Assembly (NCBI GenBank): GCA_030053935.1
Contig: JASGCU010000015.1
Span: 1-35,679 of the forward strand
DNA from: Chitinophagaceae bacterium
GTDB lineage: Bacteria > Bacteroidota > Bacteroidia > Cytophagales > JASGCU01
Direction: 5' to 3'
DNA length: 35,679 nt
The notes beneath the pieces were generated by a model. It searched no databases. It saw only the letters and a program-made list of their open reading frames with translations, and was not told where the DNA came from. A program made the translations under genes and the position numbers. Positions 8,057-16,423 of the stretch are shown here, one piece after another (position 1 is the stretch's first letter; each line of letters opens with the position of its first letter).

Positions 8057-9583
8057 ATGTATAGAGTAAAAATATTTGTGCTGTTGCTTTGTGTGAGTTT
8101 ATCTTTTCAATGTTCTGAAAAGAAAGCGGAACACTCCTCTGTAGAGAAATATAGACCTGGTTATCATTTTACTCCCCCTATTGGATGGATGAATGACCCT
8201 AATGGAATGTTTTTTTATAAAAAAGAGTACCATCTATTTTATCAGTACTATCCTGATAGTACTGTTTGGGGGCCGATGCACTGGGGACATGCGGTAAGTA
8301 ACGACCTTGTTTCATGGAAGCATCTTCCCATAGCTTTGTATCCCGATAGTTTAGGATATATATTTTCAGGGTCGGCAGTAGTAGATATAGAAAACACTTC
8401 GGGTTTTGGAAGTGCGGAAAATCCACCCATAGTTGCTATTTTTACCCATCATAATATGGAACGTGAAAGAGCAGGAGATTTTTTTTCACAATGTCAAAGT
8501 ATTGCTTACAGCAATGATGGAGGATATACATGGAATAAATATGCTCATAACCCTGTCCTGGATAATCCCGGCTTAAAAGATTTTAGAGATCCCAAAGTAT
8601 TTTGGTTTTCACCTCAAAAAAAATGGATTATGTCCTTAGCGGTAGGTGACCATATCAATTTTTATAGTTCAAAAAACTTAAAAGAATGGGGACTAGAAAG
8701 CGAATTTGGACATACATTTGGATGGCATGGCGGAGTATGGGAATGTCCTGATTTATTCCCACTTGTGGATATGGATACTCAAAAAACATATTGGGTATTA
8801 TTGGTAAGTATAAACCCAGGTGCGCCTAAGGGAGGTTCAGCAACACAATACTTTGTAGGAAATTTTGATGGAAAAACTTTTACAGCACTTTCTGCTCCAT
8901 CAAAAACAAAATGGTTAGACGCAGGAAGAGATAATTATGCTGGGGTCACCTGGGGGAATATTCCCGAATCAGACGGTAGAAAAATATTTTTTGGGTGGAT
9001 GAGCAATTGGAAATACTCTCAAGTAGTTCCTACTGAGGGTTGGAGAAGTTCTATGACCATTCCACGCACACTTCATATAAAACAAAGAGGCGGGGAACCT
9101 ATTCTTATATCTCAACCTGTGCAAGAAATAGAAACCATGCGAGAAAAAGCAATATCCGTTCCTTCGCAAGAAATAGAATCTCGTATGAATATAAGTTCTT
9201 GTTCTCAAATAGATATAACCATTCTCAAAGAAAAAAACAAAGATTTTATTTTCTCTATCGGCAACAATAAAGAAGAGAAAATATCATTTACTTTTACTGA
9301 TACTTCTCTTTATTTTGATAGAAAACAATCGGGAATAATAGATTTTCAAGCAGATTTTGCAGATACAAACGCTCTACATCTTGATAGAAGTGTATCCACA
9401 ATAACTCTCTTTTTGGATAAAACATCCGTAGAAGCATTTTTTAATGATGGAGAATTAGTGATGACAGAAACATTTTTCCCAACAGAGCCATTTCATTTTA
9501 TAGAGTTTTTAGATACACATTCGGTGAAAAATATTACTATTACCCCTCTCCGTTCACCCTTTGAAGCAAAGCATAAGAAATAG
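8057..9583 (+). CDS. Glycoside hydrolase family 32 lipoprotein (levanase/inulinase-like)
   Basis: This 508-residue enzyme should hydrolyse beta-fructofuranosyl bonds in fructans or sucrose. All GH32 signatures are present: WMNDPNG with nucleophile Asp47, FRDP with transition-state stabiliser Asp178, and WECPDLF with acid/base Glu229. An N-terminal five-bladed propeller (about residues 32-350) is followed by a C-terminal beta-sandwich module (about 360-500). The N-terminus is a lipoprotein signal ending at Cys19, so the enzyme is membrane-anchored, probably exposed in the periplasm or at the surface. The gene stands alone, with no SusC/SusD pair or fructokinase next to it, unlike most Bacteroidota fructan loci. 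The ATG at 8057 gives a complete signal peptide. Confidence 0.93.
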   Translation: MYRVKIFVLLLCVSLSFQCSEKKAEHSSVEKYRPGYHFTPPIGWMNDPNGMFFYKKEYHLFYQYYPDSTVWGPMHWGHAVSNDLVSWKHLPIALYPDSLGYIFSGSAVVDIENTSGFGSAENPPIVAIFTHHNMERERAGDFFSQCQSIAYSNDGGYTWNKYAHNPVLDNPGLKDFRDPKVFWFSPQKKWIMSLAVGDHINFYSSKNLKEWGLESEFGHTFGWHGGVWECPDLFPLVDMDTQKTYWVLLVSINPGAPKGGSATQYFVGNFDGKTFTALSAPSKTKWLDAGRDNYAGVTWGNIPESDGRKIFFGWMSNWKYSQVVPTEGWRSSMTIPRTLHIKQRGGEPILISQPVQEIETMREKAISVPSQEIESRMNISSCSQIDITILKEKNKDFIFSIGNNKEEKISFTFTDTSLYFDRKQSGIIDFQADFADTNALHLDRSVSTITLFLDKTSVEAFFNDGELVMTETFFPTEPFHFIEFLDTHSVKNITITPLRSPFEAKHKK

Positions 9584-9600
9584 CACTATTGCATTTTTGT

Positions 9601-10449
9601 TTACAATTTTTTTTTTTTTATTTCTGTATAAATAAATACTAGTAAGAACAGGAAGCCGGCTACACTCATTATTGCACCTGATACAGAGCCATTAAAAAAT
9701 TTTGCTAAATAATAACCAGCAGCAGAATCTATAAGCCCAATCACACAAGTAATATATAACATGTTTTTGAGGGAATTTGTAAGCAGATATGCGGTAGATG
9801 GAGGTATTATGAGAAACCCTACTACCAAAACCGACCCTACGGATTCAAAAGAAGTCACGGTAGTAAAAGAAACCATTCCCATTAAAAGATAATGCCAAAT
9901 AGATACTTTCACTCCCAAACTACTTGCAAACCCCACATCAAAACTCGTCAGAAATAACGCTCTATAAGATATTTTGATGAACCCAATTACTATGAGAGCC
10001 ACCGCTCCTAATATATATAAAACTCTGGGTCCCATATTGGAACCCCTCTCCGTTATCCATACGTCCAATGGGACAGAAGATATTTCTCCATAGAGAACAC
10101 AATCCTGGTCTAAATCTACTTTATTCGCATAAAGAGAAATCATAATAATACCCACCGCAAAAAAAGAAGTAAAAACAACCCCTATAGACGCATCTGACTG
10201 TATATGGACTTTTCTTTGTAGAAATTCTATAGTGGCAGTAGTAAAAATACCAATGAGCATAGCCCCGATAAGCATTGTTATTGGGTTTCTACTTCCTGAC
10301 AATAAATACATACCCACGATACCCGGCAAAATAGAATGAGCAATGGCATCTCCTATCATCGCAACTTTTCTTAAAACGAGATAACAACCCAAAAGCCCAC
10401 AAGATATGGACACTAAAGTGCCTGTTAAAATAATGTAAAAGGATTCCAT
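9601..10449 (-). CDS. Metal-ion ABC transporter permease (ABC-3/ZnuB-MntB family)
   Basis: This integral membrane protein of about 282 residues has eight or nine hydrophobic segments. The family segment LRKVAMIGDAIAHSILPGIVG lies near the N-terminus, and the loop near TM6 reads FDVGFASSLGVKV. Members form the channel of Zn, Mn or Fe uptake systems with an ATPase and a periplasmic metal-binding lipoprotein. I start the gene at the ATG at 10449, just before the first membrane segment; an in-frame ATG at 10482 would add 11 polar residues. It is convergent with the GH32 gene (17 bp between stops). Neither partner subunit lies nearby, so the metal cannot be predicted and the partners must be encoded elsewhere. 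Confidence 0.85.
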   Translation of the reverse strand: MESFYIILTGTLVSISCGLLGCYLVLRKVAMIGDAIAHSILPGIVGMYLLSGSRNPITMLIGAMLIGIFTTATIEFLQRKVHIQSDASIGVVFTSFFAVGIIMISLYANKVDLDQDCVLYGEISSVPLDVWITERGSNMGPRVLYILGAVALIVIGFIKISYRALFLTSFDVGFASSLGVKVSIWHYLLMGMVSFTTVTSFESVGSVLVVGFLIIPPSTAYLLTNSLKNMLYITCVIGLIDSAAGYYLAKFFNGSVSGAIMSVAGFLFLLVFIYTEIKKKKL

Positions 10450-10594
10450 TTGTTTATTTTTTAGAACACATTTTATTTGCATTACACAACTATTTTTTTG
10501 TGAAACCAGAACCTCAAAAAAATATATTGCTCATAATACAAGCTTTTTCTATAATTTTGTTATTATTACATTAAAAAGGTTCTTATATTTTCTT

Positions 10595-10614
10595 ATAATT
10601 CTTATATGAATTAT
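10595..10614. repeat. Small A+T-rich hairpin downstream of nuoI-like gene
   Basis: ATAATTC (10595-10601) pairs with GAATTAT (10608-10614) around a 6-nt loop. It sits between the nuoI-like stop and the permease start. The arm is part of a 19-bp sequence that recurs inverted at 7742-7760. It may be a weak terminator or part of a dispersed repeat; no T run follows in the minus direction. Confidence 0.35.
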
Positions 10615-10704
10615 GGTATTCGAAAAATGTTTCATATATTTTTTCACTCTATAAGGTATATAAGGGTTCTAAAACTTGATTTTTAGACCTATTCTTTGTA
10701 TGTA

Positions 10705-11283
10705 TTACATTTGGGAGGTTTGTTTCTTTGCTTGAAATGCTTCCCATATTGCTTTTTTTTCTATGATTTCTAAAGGGGTCATTTGAGAAAATGGAACATT
10801 ATGCTCGGTTATATCAGAGGTGCTAAAGTCGTATTCGTTTGTCATTGTCAGACATTCCGTAGGGCATACGGTTGTGCAGAGTCCACAAAAGCAGCACTGA
10901 GCCATGTTTATATTAAACTTTGCGGCGTATATTCTTTTGGAGCTTCCGTTAGAGGTTTTTCCAAACTCTGTTGGGGAGCGTATTGGTTCTATTTCTATAC
11001 AATCCACGGGGCATATTTTTGCACATTTATCACAGACGATGCAGTCTTCAATTTCGTTATGGAGTTTATATCTTCCTCTTTCGGGGACAGGTAGCCTTTC
11101 ATTTGGGTATTGGAGGGTAACGATTCCTGTGTTTTTTGCAAAATAGTTATTTTCTGTCATACTGGTGTATGCCCATCTTTTGTAACATTGTTTAAGATGG
11201 GAGAATGTAATTGATAAAGAAGAGAGAGATGTTTTGAGAGCTTCGTATATGTTTTGAAAATAAGATGCGGAGAGTAGTTTCAT
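10705..11283 (-). CDS. nuoI: NuoI-like 2x[4Fe-4S] ferredoxin subunit
   Basis: This 192-residue protein has two 4Fe-4S motifs in the NuoI arrangement: C81-x2-C84-x2-C87-x3-C91-P and C130-x2-C133-x2-C136-x3-C140-P. The intervening segment, with IEPIRSP and an aromatic/basic region, matches complex I subunit I, which passes electrons along the peripheral arm of NADH:quinone oxidoreductase. Length is normal for NuoI. No other nuo gene is in the window; it ends an operon with a polyphosphate glucokinase and a LolD-type ATPase, and its ATG overlaps the kinase stop by 4 bp. It could be the complex I subunit encoded apart, or a paralogue serving another oxidoreductase. Confidence 0.8.
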   Translation of the reverse strand: MKLLSASYFQNIYEALKTSLSSLSITFSHLKQCYKRWAYTSMTENNYFAKNTGIVTLQYPNERLPVPERGRYKLHNEIEDCIVCDKCAKICPVDCIEIEPIRSPTEFGKTSNGSSKRIYAAKFNINMAQCCFCGLCTTVCPTECLTMTNEYDFSTSDITEHNVPFSQMTPLEIIEKKAIWEAFQAKKQTSQM

Positions 11284-12026
11284 TTTTTTAGTTTTTTTTC
11301 GGCATAAAGCGCTGCTCCTATGATACCTGCTTGATTTTTAAGGGTAGCAGGAATAACAGGGACTTCTGTTTTTATAAATGGGGAGAATTGATAAAATTCT
11401 TTGCTAATACCTCCTCCTAGAATAAAAGCATCGGGCCAAAATAGAAATTCTAATCTATTCAGATAGAGGGAAAATCTTTTTCCCCATTCTTCCCAACTGA
11501 GTTTTTCTCGTTCTCTTACCGCATTAGAAATATATGTTTCTGCATCTTTTCCATCGATTATAATATGCCCAAGTTCTGTATTGGGGACTAATCTTTTTTT
11601 AGCAAATAAAGCACTGCCTATTCCTGTTCCGATAGTTATAAAAAGGATTGTTTTTAGTTCTTTCGGTATATTTCCAAATTTTATTTCGGCTATACCTGCG
11701 GCATCTGCGTCATTTACTATGTAAGTAGGACATTGAGTGGTGTTCTTTATGTATTCCGCTACATTTACTCCTATCCATGTTTTATCTATGTTAGAAGCGT
11801 TTCTCACTATTCCTCCTTTTACAGATGCGGGGAATCCACATCCTATTGCTTTTTTTTCCCATTGAAAATGTTCTATTATTTCTGAGATACTTTTTGTTAT
11901 TGTCTCAGGGGTGCTGGGGGAAGGGGTGAGTACTCGTTTTTTTTCGGTAATTATTTTTCCTAATTTGGTATCTACTAATCCTCCTTTTATTCCTGTACCT
12001 CCTACATCTATTCCTAATATTATCAT
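11280..12026 (-). CDS. ppgK: Polyphosphate glucokinase (ROK family)
   Basis: This 248-residue ROK kinase should phosphorylate glucose, using polyphosphate and possibly ATP. The phosphate-1 loop DVGGTGIKGG is at residues 7-16, NDADAAGIAE holds the catalytic Asp, ITIGTGIGSALF is the phosphate-2 loop, and NTELGH marks the sugar-binding ROK signature. The extended matches FPASVKGGIVRNASNID, LSWEEWGKRFSLYLNRLE and LKNQAGIIGAA are specific to the PPGK branch rather than to generic ROK glucokinases. The typical zinc-binding cysteine cluster of ROK regulators is absent, as expected. It lies 16 bp after the LolD-like gene. The family assignment is strong; actual phosphate-donor preference is not visible from sequence. 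Confidence 0.88.
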   Translation of the reverse strand: MIILGIDVGGTGIKGGLVDTKLGKIITEKKRVLTPSPSTPETITKSISEIIEHFQWEKKAIGCGFPASVKGGIVRNASNIDKTWIGVNVAEYIKNTTQCPTYIVNDADAAGIAEIKFGNIPKELKTILFITIGTGIGSALFAKKRLVPNTELGHIIIDGKDAETYISNAVREREKLSWEEWGKRFSLYLNRLEFLFWPDAFILGGGISKEFYQFSPFIKTEVPVIPATLKNQAGIIGAALYAEKKLKK

Positions 12027-12042
12027 ATATATTTATGTTTAT

Positions 12043-12699
12043 TTATTGAATGCAAAAACCATCTTTTATTTCTATTGTTCTATCCGCCATAGTGGCTAGT
12101 TCTTTATTATGTGTCACTATTATAAATGTTTGGTGAAATGTATTTCTCATAGTAAGGATATATTTATGGAGTTCTTCGGCATTATGAGAATCTAAGTTTC
12201 CGCTCGGTTCATCGGCAAAAACAAGAGATGGGTTATTTATCAATGCCCTTGCTATTGCCACTCGTTGTTGTTCTCCTCCCGATAATTCGTGAATTTTATT
12301 CTTATCTTTATTTTTGATGTGCAATATATCTAATAGTTCCTTCCCTCTTTTTTCTATTTCTTTTTTATTTTTTTTAGCAATATAACCTGGCATACAAACA
12401 TTTTCCAATGTAGTGAATTCTGGTAGTAGATTATGAAATTGGAATATAAATCCGATTTTCGTATTACGAAATGCGGCTATGTCTTTTTTATTCATGTGAG
12501 TGATATCCTTTCCTTCTATGTATATATTTCCTTTATCAGGGGAATCTAAAGTGCCTAATATGTGCAATAGTGTGCTTTTCCCTGCTCCTGAAGCTCCTAC
12601 TATGGATATAATTTCTGATGGTTTTATTTCTAAATGTATATTTTTTAGGACTTCTACATTACCGTAGCTTTTGTATATCCCCGATGCTTGAAGTATCAT
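12043..12699 (-). CDS. lolD: LolD-type ABC transporter ATPase
   Basis: This 218-residue ATPase has Walker A GASGAGKST (35-43), Q-loop FQFHNLLPEF, signature LSGGEQQ (139-145), Walker B LVFADE (159-164), D-loop and switch His197. Length and the LLPEFTTLENVCMPG segment fit the LolD/MacB-type subgroup, which powers lipoprotein release from the inner membrane or peptide/antibiotic export by type VII ABC systems. The membrane subunit (LolC/E) is not adjacent; in Bacteroidota it is often encoded elsewhere. It heads the operon with ppgK and the nuoI-like gene. LolD is the most likely identity, but FtsE- or MacB-like use cannot be excluded. Confidence 0.8.
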   Translation of the reverse strand: MILQASGIYKSYGNVEVLKNIHLEIKPSEIISIVGASGAGKSTLLHILGTLDSPDKGNIYIEGKDITHMNKKDIAAFRNTKIGFIFQFHNLLPEFTTLENVCMPGYIAKKNKKEIEKRGKELLDILHIKNKDKNKIHELSGGEQQRVAIARALINNPSLVFADEPSGNLDSHNAEELHKYILTMRNTFHQTFIIVTHNKELATMADRTIEIKDGFCIQ

Positions 12700-12709
12700 A
12701 TTTATTTTT

Positions 12710-13069
12710 TTAGTATTTTAATAATGTGTTCAAAGTACCTATAATTTCTCCAACAGAAAGTTTATTTTTCTATTCCGTCTTGAGAATTTGCATTTGTGTA
12801 CCTGTAAGTTTTAGAGTTTTTTGAATAGTTCTATCTGGTATTCATTACTTCTAACATTTGTAATCCCTATCGAACTACTTTTTCAGTTCTTCTTTTTGAA
12901 TTCTTTTTCTGTAGTTACTTGATTAATAACACTTTCGTTAAAAAATGCACTTCTGTTTCAATTATCTCATAAGCAGGTAATTATTGGCTGTTATATGTTA
13001 TCTGTATTTCATTTTTTTATATAGAACTTGAGTGCGGACAATATTTTCAGTTTTTCTTTCGTTTACCAT
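12710..13069 (-). pseudogene. Decayed gene remnant, possibly restriction-modification related
   Basis: On the minus strand a start at 13069 reads NERKTENIVRTQ and is stopped at 12998. Further on, protein-like stretches appear in changing frames: AFFNESVINQVTTEKEFKKK, and finally TGTQMQILKTE, an in-frame stop, then NKLSVGEIIGTLNTLLKY ending at a TAA at 12710-12712. The peptides look like real protein but are broken by several frameshifts and stops, so this is a pseudogene of about 120 codons. The N-terminal peptide resembles the beginning of some restriction-modification methylase or nuclease proteins; that identity is a guess. Confidence 0.35.
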
Positions 13070-13693
13070 TGTTATTTACTTTTTCGCAAAAATAATATAA
13101 ATTATTTAAATAGTTAATTTGATTATTAAGTTCCTTTTTTGCAGATAACAAATTTTTTTATTAATTGCTGGTGGTTATATATTATTCTTGATAGAATCTA
13201 TTGAGAATATATTCTTGTTTTTCTTTGTTTGTCAGATATGCTTCTATTATTTTCTTTCATATTTTTCAGTGCTGTGGAAGTGGGAAAGGATTTCTACATC
13301 ATATCAGTATGTGTTTAATTATGAACTATACAATTAAAATATATAAAAAATAAAATAACTTTTTTTCATTCCGTTTTTTATTTTACATTTTTATTTGTTT
13401 TTAAAAAACATAAAATTCATTTTTTTATTAAAAAATAAGAAATATAAATAGTTTGCATTCTATATTACAATAAAATTATTCTTTCATAAAATAAAAATAA
13501 ATAAAAACATTGGTATTAAAAAATAACAAGGGGTGTCTTAAAAAGATCTCTTCTTTGTTTCCTTATAATAAAAAATGATTTTTTTATACCTCCGCTTAGC
13601 TTATTTTTATTTATAACAGTTTTTTTAGTATACTGCATAGTTTTATTTTTTCAATGTATTATACGCATATACTTTACACACCATCAATACTCT
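13070..13693. other. A+T-rich gap with further coding debris, upstream of rbfA
   Basis: On the minus strand between about 13110 and 13300 broken peptide-like stretches such as IIEAYLTNKEKQEYILNRF and LLSAKKELNNQINYLNNLYY can be read with intervening stops, directly before the remnant at 12710-13069. This suggests the end of another decayed gene. The part from 13300 to 13693 is simple A+T-rich sequence, contains an IS-end-like GGGTGTC followed by TTAAAA (13531-13543), and should hold the rbfA promoter. Confidence 0.35.
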
Positions 13694-14050
13694 ATGGAAA
13701 CCACAAAACAGCAAAAATATAACCGACTTATTCAAAAAGAAATAAGTATCATCTTTCAAAATGATTTTAAACACTATTTGGGAAATACCTTTATCACCGT
13801 CACAGGAGTAAGAATAACCCCCGATCTTTTAATGGCAAGGATTCACATCAGTATGTTTTTGGTAAAAGAGACCTCGCAGACCTTAGAACTCCTCAATTCT
13901 CACAAAAACATTATCCGAAAATTACTAGGGCAGAGAATAAAAACACAGGTGCGTGTCATACCACAATTATTCTTTTTCAAAGATGATACCGATGATAATG
14001 CCGAGTATATGGATAAACTCATACAGAGTTTGGAAATCCCTTCTTCTTAA
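13694..14050 (+). CDS. rbfA: Ribosome-binding factor A
   Basis: This 118-residue protein is a complete RbfA, a KH-like cytoplasmic factor that binds the 30S subunit and assists 16S rRNA 5'-end maturation. Visible family features are the N-terminal RLIQKEISIIFQ helix, the central ITVTGVRITPDLLMARIHISMF strand-rich core containing the conserved V-x-x-T-P-D-L motif, and the C-terminal RVIPQLFFFKDDTDDNAEYMDKLI. The gene is just upstream of recQ (8-14 bp), suggesting co-transcription. The usual neighbours nusA-infB or truB are absent, which is common in Bacteroidota. Confidence 0.92.
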   Translation: METTKQQKYNRLIQKEISIIFQNDFKHYLGNTFITVTGVRITPDLLMARIHISMFLVKETSQTLELLNSHKNIIRKLLGQRIKTQVRVIPQLFFFKDDTDDNAEYMDKLIQSLEIPSS

Positions 14051-14064
14051 AAAGTACCTTGTCG

Positions 14065-15987
14065 ATGGTAGTAAAGAATCCACTTGATGTTTTACAGCAA
14101 TACTATGGTTACACTTCTTTCAGAGACGTTCAAGGGGCAATTATACAGAGTTGTCTTGATGGGAAAGATACTTTAGCGCTCTTGCCAACGGGTGGTGGCA
14201 AATCGCTTTGCTTTCAAATCCCTGCTCTGTGTGTAGATGGTATGTGCTTAGTAGTATCACCCCTTATTGCCCTGATGAAAGACCAAGTCATGAATCTCAA
14301 AAAAAGAAATATCTCCGCAGAGCATATTTATACCGGAATGAGCTATAAGCAAATAGAAATGATTCTCTCCCATTGTATAGAAGGCAAAATCAAATTTTTA
14401 TATATATCCCCCGAAAGATTACAAACAGATGTTTTTGGGGAGTATATAAAAAAAATAAAAATCAATTTTTTAGCAATAGATGAGGCACATTGCATTTCTC
14501 AATGGGGATATGATTTTAGACCTCCTTACCTTCGTATATCAGATGTAAAGCCCCTTATTAATCCCATCTCTACTATTGCTCTCACCGCATCTGCTACACC
14601 TATCGTTCAACAAGATATTGTGGAAAAATTAGAAATGAAAGACCCTGCGATCTTTCGTAAGAGTTTCGCAAGAAAAAACCTTTCTTATTCTGTTTTTGAA
14701 GTAGAAGATAAACCAAAAAAAATGTTAGACATTCTCAATGCCGTCCCTGGCACCTCTATTGTATATGTTAACACCCGAAAAAAAACAAAATCTATTGCTC
14801 AATATCTTTTACGTAATAACATACCAGCTGATTTTTATCATGCGGGGCTACCCGTAGAAGCTCGTTCGAAAAAACAAGAGAATTGGGCATCGGGAAAAAC
14901 AAGAGTCATAGTAGCAACTAATGCCTTTGGAATGGGGATAGATAAAGGTGATGTGAGAACTGTCATCCATACAGATATTCCCAATTCTTTGGAATATTAT
15001 TACCAAGAAGCAGGAAGAGCAGGAAGGGATGAAAAAAAATCTTATGCAATACTTTTATATCAAAAAATAGATCTGATAGAGAAAAAAAAAGAGATAGAAC
15101 AATCTTTTCCTCCCATAGAAATATTAAAACGAGTATACCAATCCATCGGAGATTATTTAGAAATCCCTGTGGACGGAGGATGTTTTAATTCTTATAACTT
15201 TGAAATAGAAGATTTTTGTGCAAAATTTCAACTGTCTCCTTCTCAAACTCTGCATTCTCTCAAAAAACTACAAGAAGAAAATCTCATACAGATGAATGAA
15301 AGTTTTTTTACCCTCTCAAAGGTTTTTTCTCTTTATAATAAAATAAATCTGTATGATCTTCAAATAAAAGATATCTCCTTAGAAAAAATCATTCAAGCAA
15401 TTTTACGACTGTATGGAGGACGTATTTTTTCGGAATTTATAGAAATAAAAGAGATCGATATAGCAAAATTGAGTGATATGAATAGAGAAGAGGTTGTTGC
15501 AAAATTAGAACAGCTCCATCAGATGCAAGCATTTATCTATGAAAAAAAAAAAGAAAAACCGCAATTAGTTTTTCTTATGCCGAGGCAAAGGACTCAATAT
15601 CTCCCCATACATTCTCAAAAAATAAAGATGAGAAAAGATTTAGCAATAGAAAAAATGAATCTGATGGAATATTATGCGAATACAAGAGTTCGTTGTAGAA
15701 CTCAAATAATACAAGAATACTTTGGAGAAATAAGTGATACGACCTGTGGAACTTGTGATTTTTGTATTGAACAAAAAAAGAAGAAAATGTTTGAAGAACT
15801 AACCACCAAAGTGATTGAATGTATTACCTATAACAAAGCATCTTACACCGAAGTTCTAAAAATATTTTCTCAATATAATACAGATATTCTGAAGCAGGTG
15901 GTAAGAGATTTATTGGAAAAAAAGGAAATAAAAATTACAGGAAAAGACACATTGGAAAAAATGAAAAACAATGAAAAGGAGCAATAG
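14065..15987 (+). CDS. recQ: ATP-dependent DNA helicase RecQ
   Basis: This SF2 3'-5' DNA helicase of about 640 residues acts in recombination and fork repair. Walker A PTGGGKS is at residues 41-47, the DEAH box at 139-142 is followed by the RecQ-specific C-I-S-Q-W-G-Y-D-F-R-P loop, and helicase motif VI reads YYQEAGRAGRDEK. The RecQ-Ct zinc module is present, with Cys residues in RVRCRTQ and TTCGTCDFC. The C-terminal 60 residues do not show a clear HRDC domain, so this may be a short RecQ lacking it. I use the ATG at 14065; a TTG two codons earlier is possible but unnecessary. It follows rbfA and converges on the MGMT-like gene. Confidence 0.94.
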   Translation: MVVKNPLDVLQQYYGYTSFRDVQGAIIQSCLDGKDTLALLPTGGGKSLCFQIPALCVDGMCLVVSPLIALMKDQVMNLKKRNISAEHIYTGMSYKQIEMILSHCIEGKIKFLYISPERLQTDVFGEYIKKIKINFLAIDEAHCISQWGYDFRPPYLRISDVKPLINPISTIALTASATPIVQQDIVEKLEMKDPAIFRKSFARKNLSYSVFEVEDKPKKMLDILNAVPGTSIVYVNTRKKTKSIAQYLLRNNIPADFYHAGLPVEARSKKQENWASGKTRVIVATNAFGMGIDKGDVRTVIHTDIPNSLEYYYQEAGRAGRDEKKSYAILLYQKIDLIEKKKEIEQSFPPIEILKRVYQSIGDYLEIPVDGGCFNSYNFEIEDFCAKFQLSPSQTLHSLKKLQEENLIQMNESFFTLSKVFSLYNKINLYDLQIKDISLEKIIQAILRLYGGRIFSEFIEIKEIDIAKLSDMNREEVVAKLEQLHQMQAFIYEKKKEKPQLVFLMPRQRTQYLPIHSQKIKMRKDLAIEKMNLMEYYANTRVRCRTQIIQEYFGEISDTTCGTCDFCIEQKKKKMFEELTTKVIECITYNKASYTEVLKIFSQYNTDILKQVVRDLLEKKEIKITGKDTLEKMKNNEKEQ

Positions 15988-16003
15988 AGATGGTATCTAT
16001 TTT

Positions 16004-16414
16004 TTATTGTTTTTCTTTTAAAATTTGCTGTCTTACAAAATCTTGCCCAAAACTGAGTTTTTTTGCTATGTTACTATCAGGTTCAATCATTCTCCAAAAA
16101 GGAGCAATCTGTTCTATGGGTTCGCCTTTTGCAAATTTTTCATAGTGTGCCTCTGCTACTATTCGTAAAAATATCCCTGTGGTAACAGGACATGTGTGTT
16201 CTGCATTATTTTCACAAGCAAGATCTTGACGTAATGTTTTTATACTTGTTTTTTTTCCAAAACCTATTTTTTTTATATAGGATTCAATAATTTTTGGTGT
16301 AGGTATAAACATGGTAGACCCTGCGGGCATATCAGCAAAAGCAACTTCTATTCGTTTTACTTGAGGTTCTTTTTGTTGGTTTAATTTTTCAATCCAACTT
16401 TTTTTCTCTTTCAT
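16004..16414 (-). CDS. MGMT/alkyltransferase-like family protein
   Basis: This 136-residue cytoplasmic protein has a central region (about residues 35-112) resembling the DNA-binding domain of O6-alkylguanine-DNA alkyltransferases: FIPTPKIIESYIKKIGFGKKTSIKTLRQDLA fits the helix-turn-helix part, and CPVTTGIFLRIVAEAH with APFWRMI echoes the region around the active-site P-C-H-R-V and P-W-x-R-V motifs. The true alkyl-acceptor PCHRV is absent, so it may be an alkyltransferase-like (ATL) protein or an unrelated fold. Cys67 and Cys75 are conserved-looking. It lies 9 bp after the bacilliredoxin gene in the greA operon. The family call is moderate and the function open. Confidence 0.5.
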   Translation of the reverse strand: MKEKKSWIEKLNQQKEPQVKRIEVAFADMPAGSTMFIPTPKIIESYIKKIGFGKKTSIKTLRQDLACENNAEHTCPVTTGIFLRIVAEAHYEKFAKGEPIEQIAPFWRMIEPDSNIAKKLSFGQDFVRQQILKEKQ

Positions 16415-16423
16415 TGCATTTGT

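Noticed and set aside
14059-14064. TTG start for RecQ
   Set aside because: The ATG at 14065 retains every conserved motif.
15988-16003. Possible intrinsic terminator between recQ and the MGMT-like gene
   Set aside because: Only a 4-bp AGAT/ATCT stem precedes the T run, too weak to call in A+T-rich DNA.
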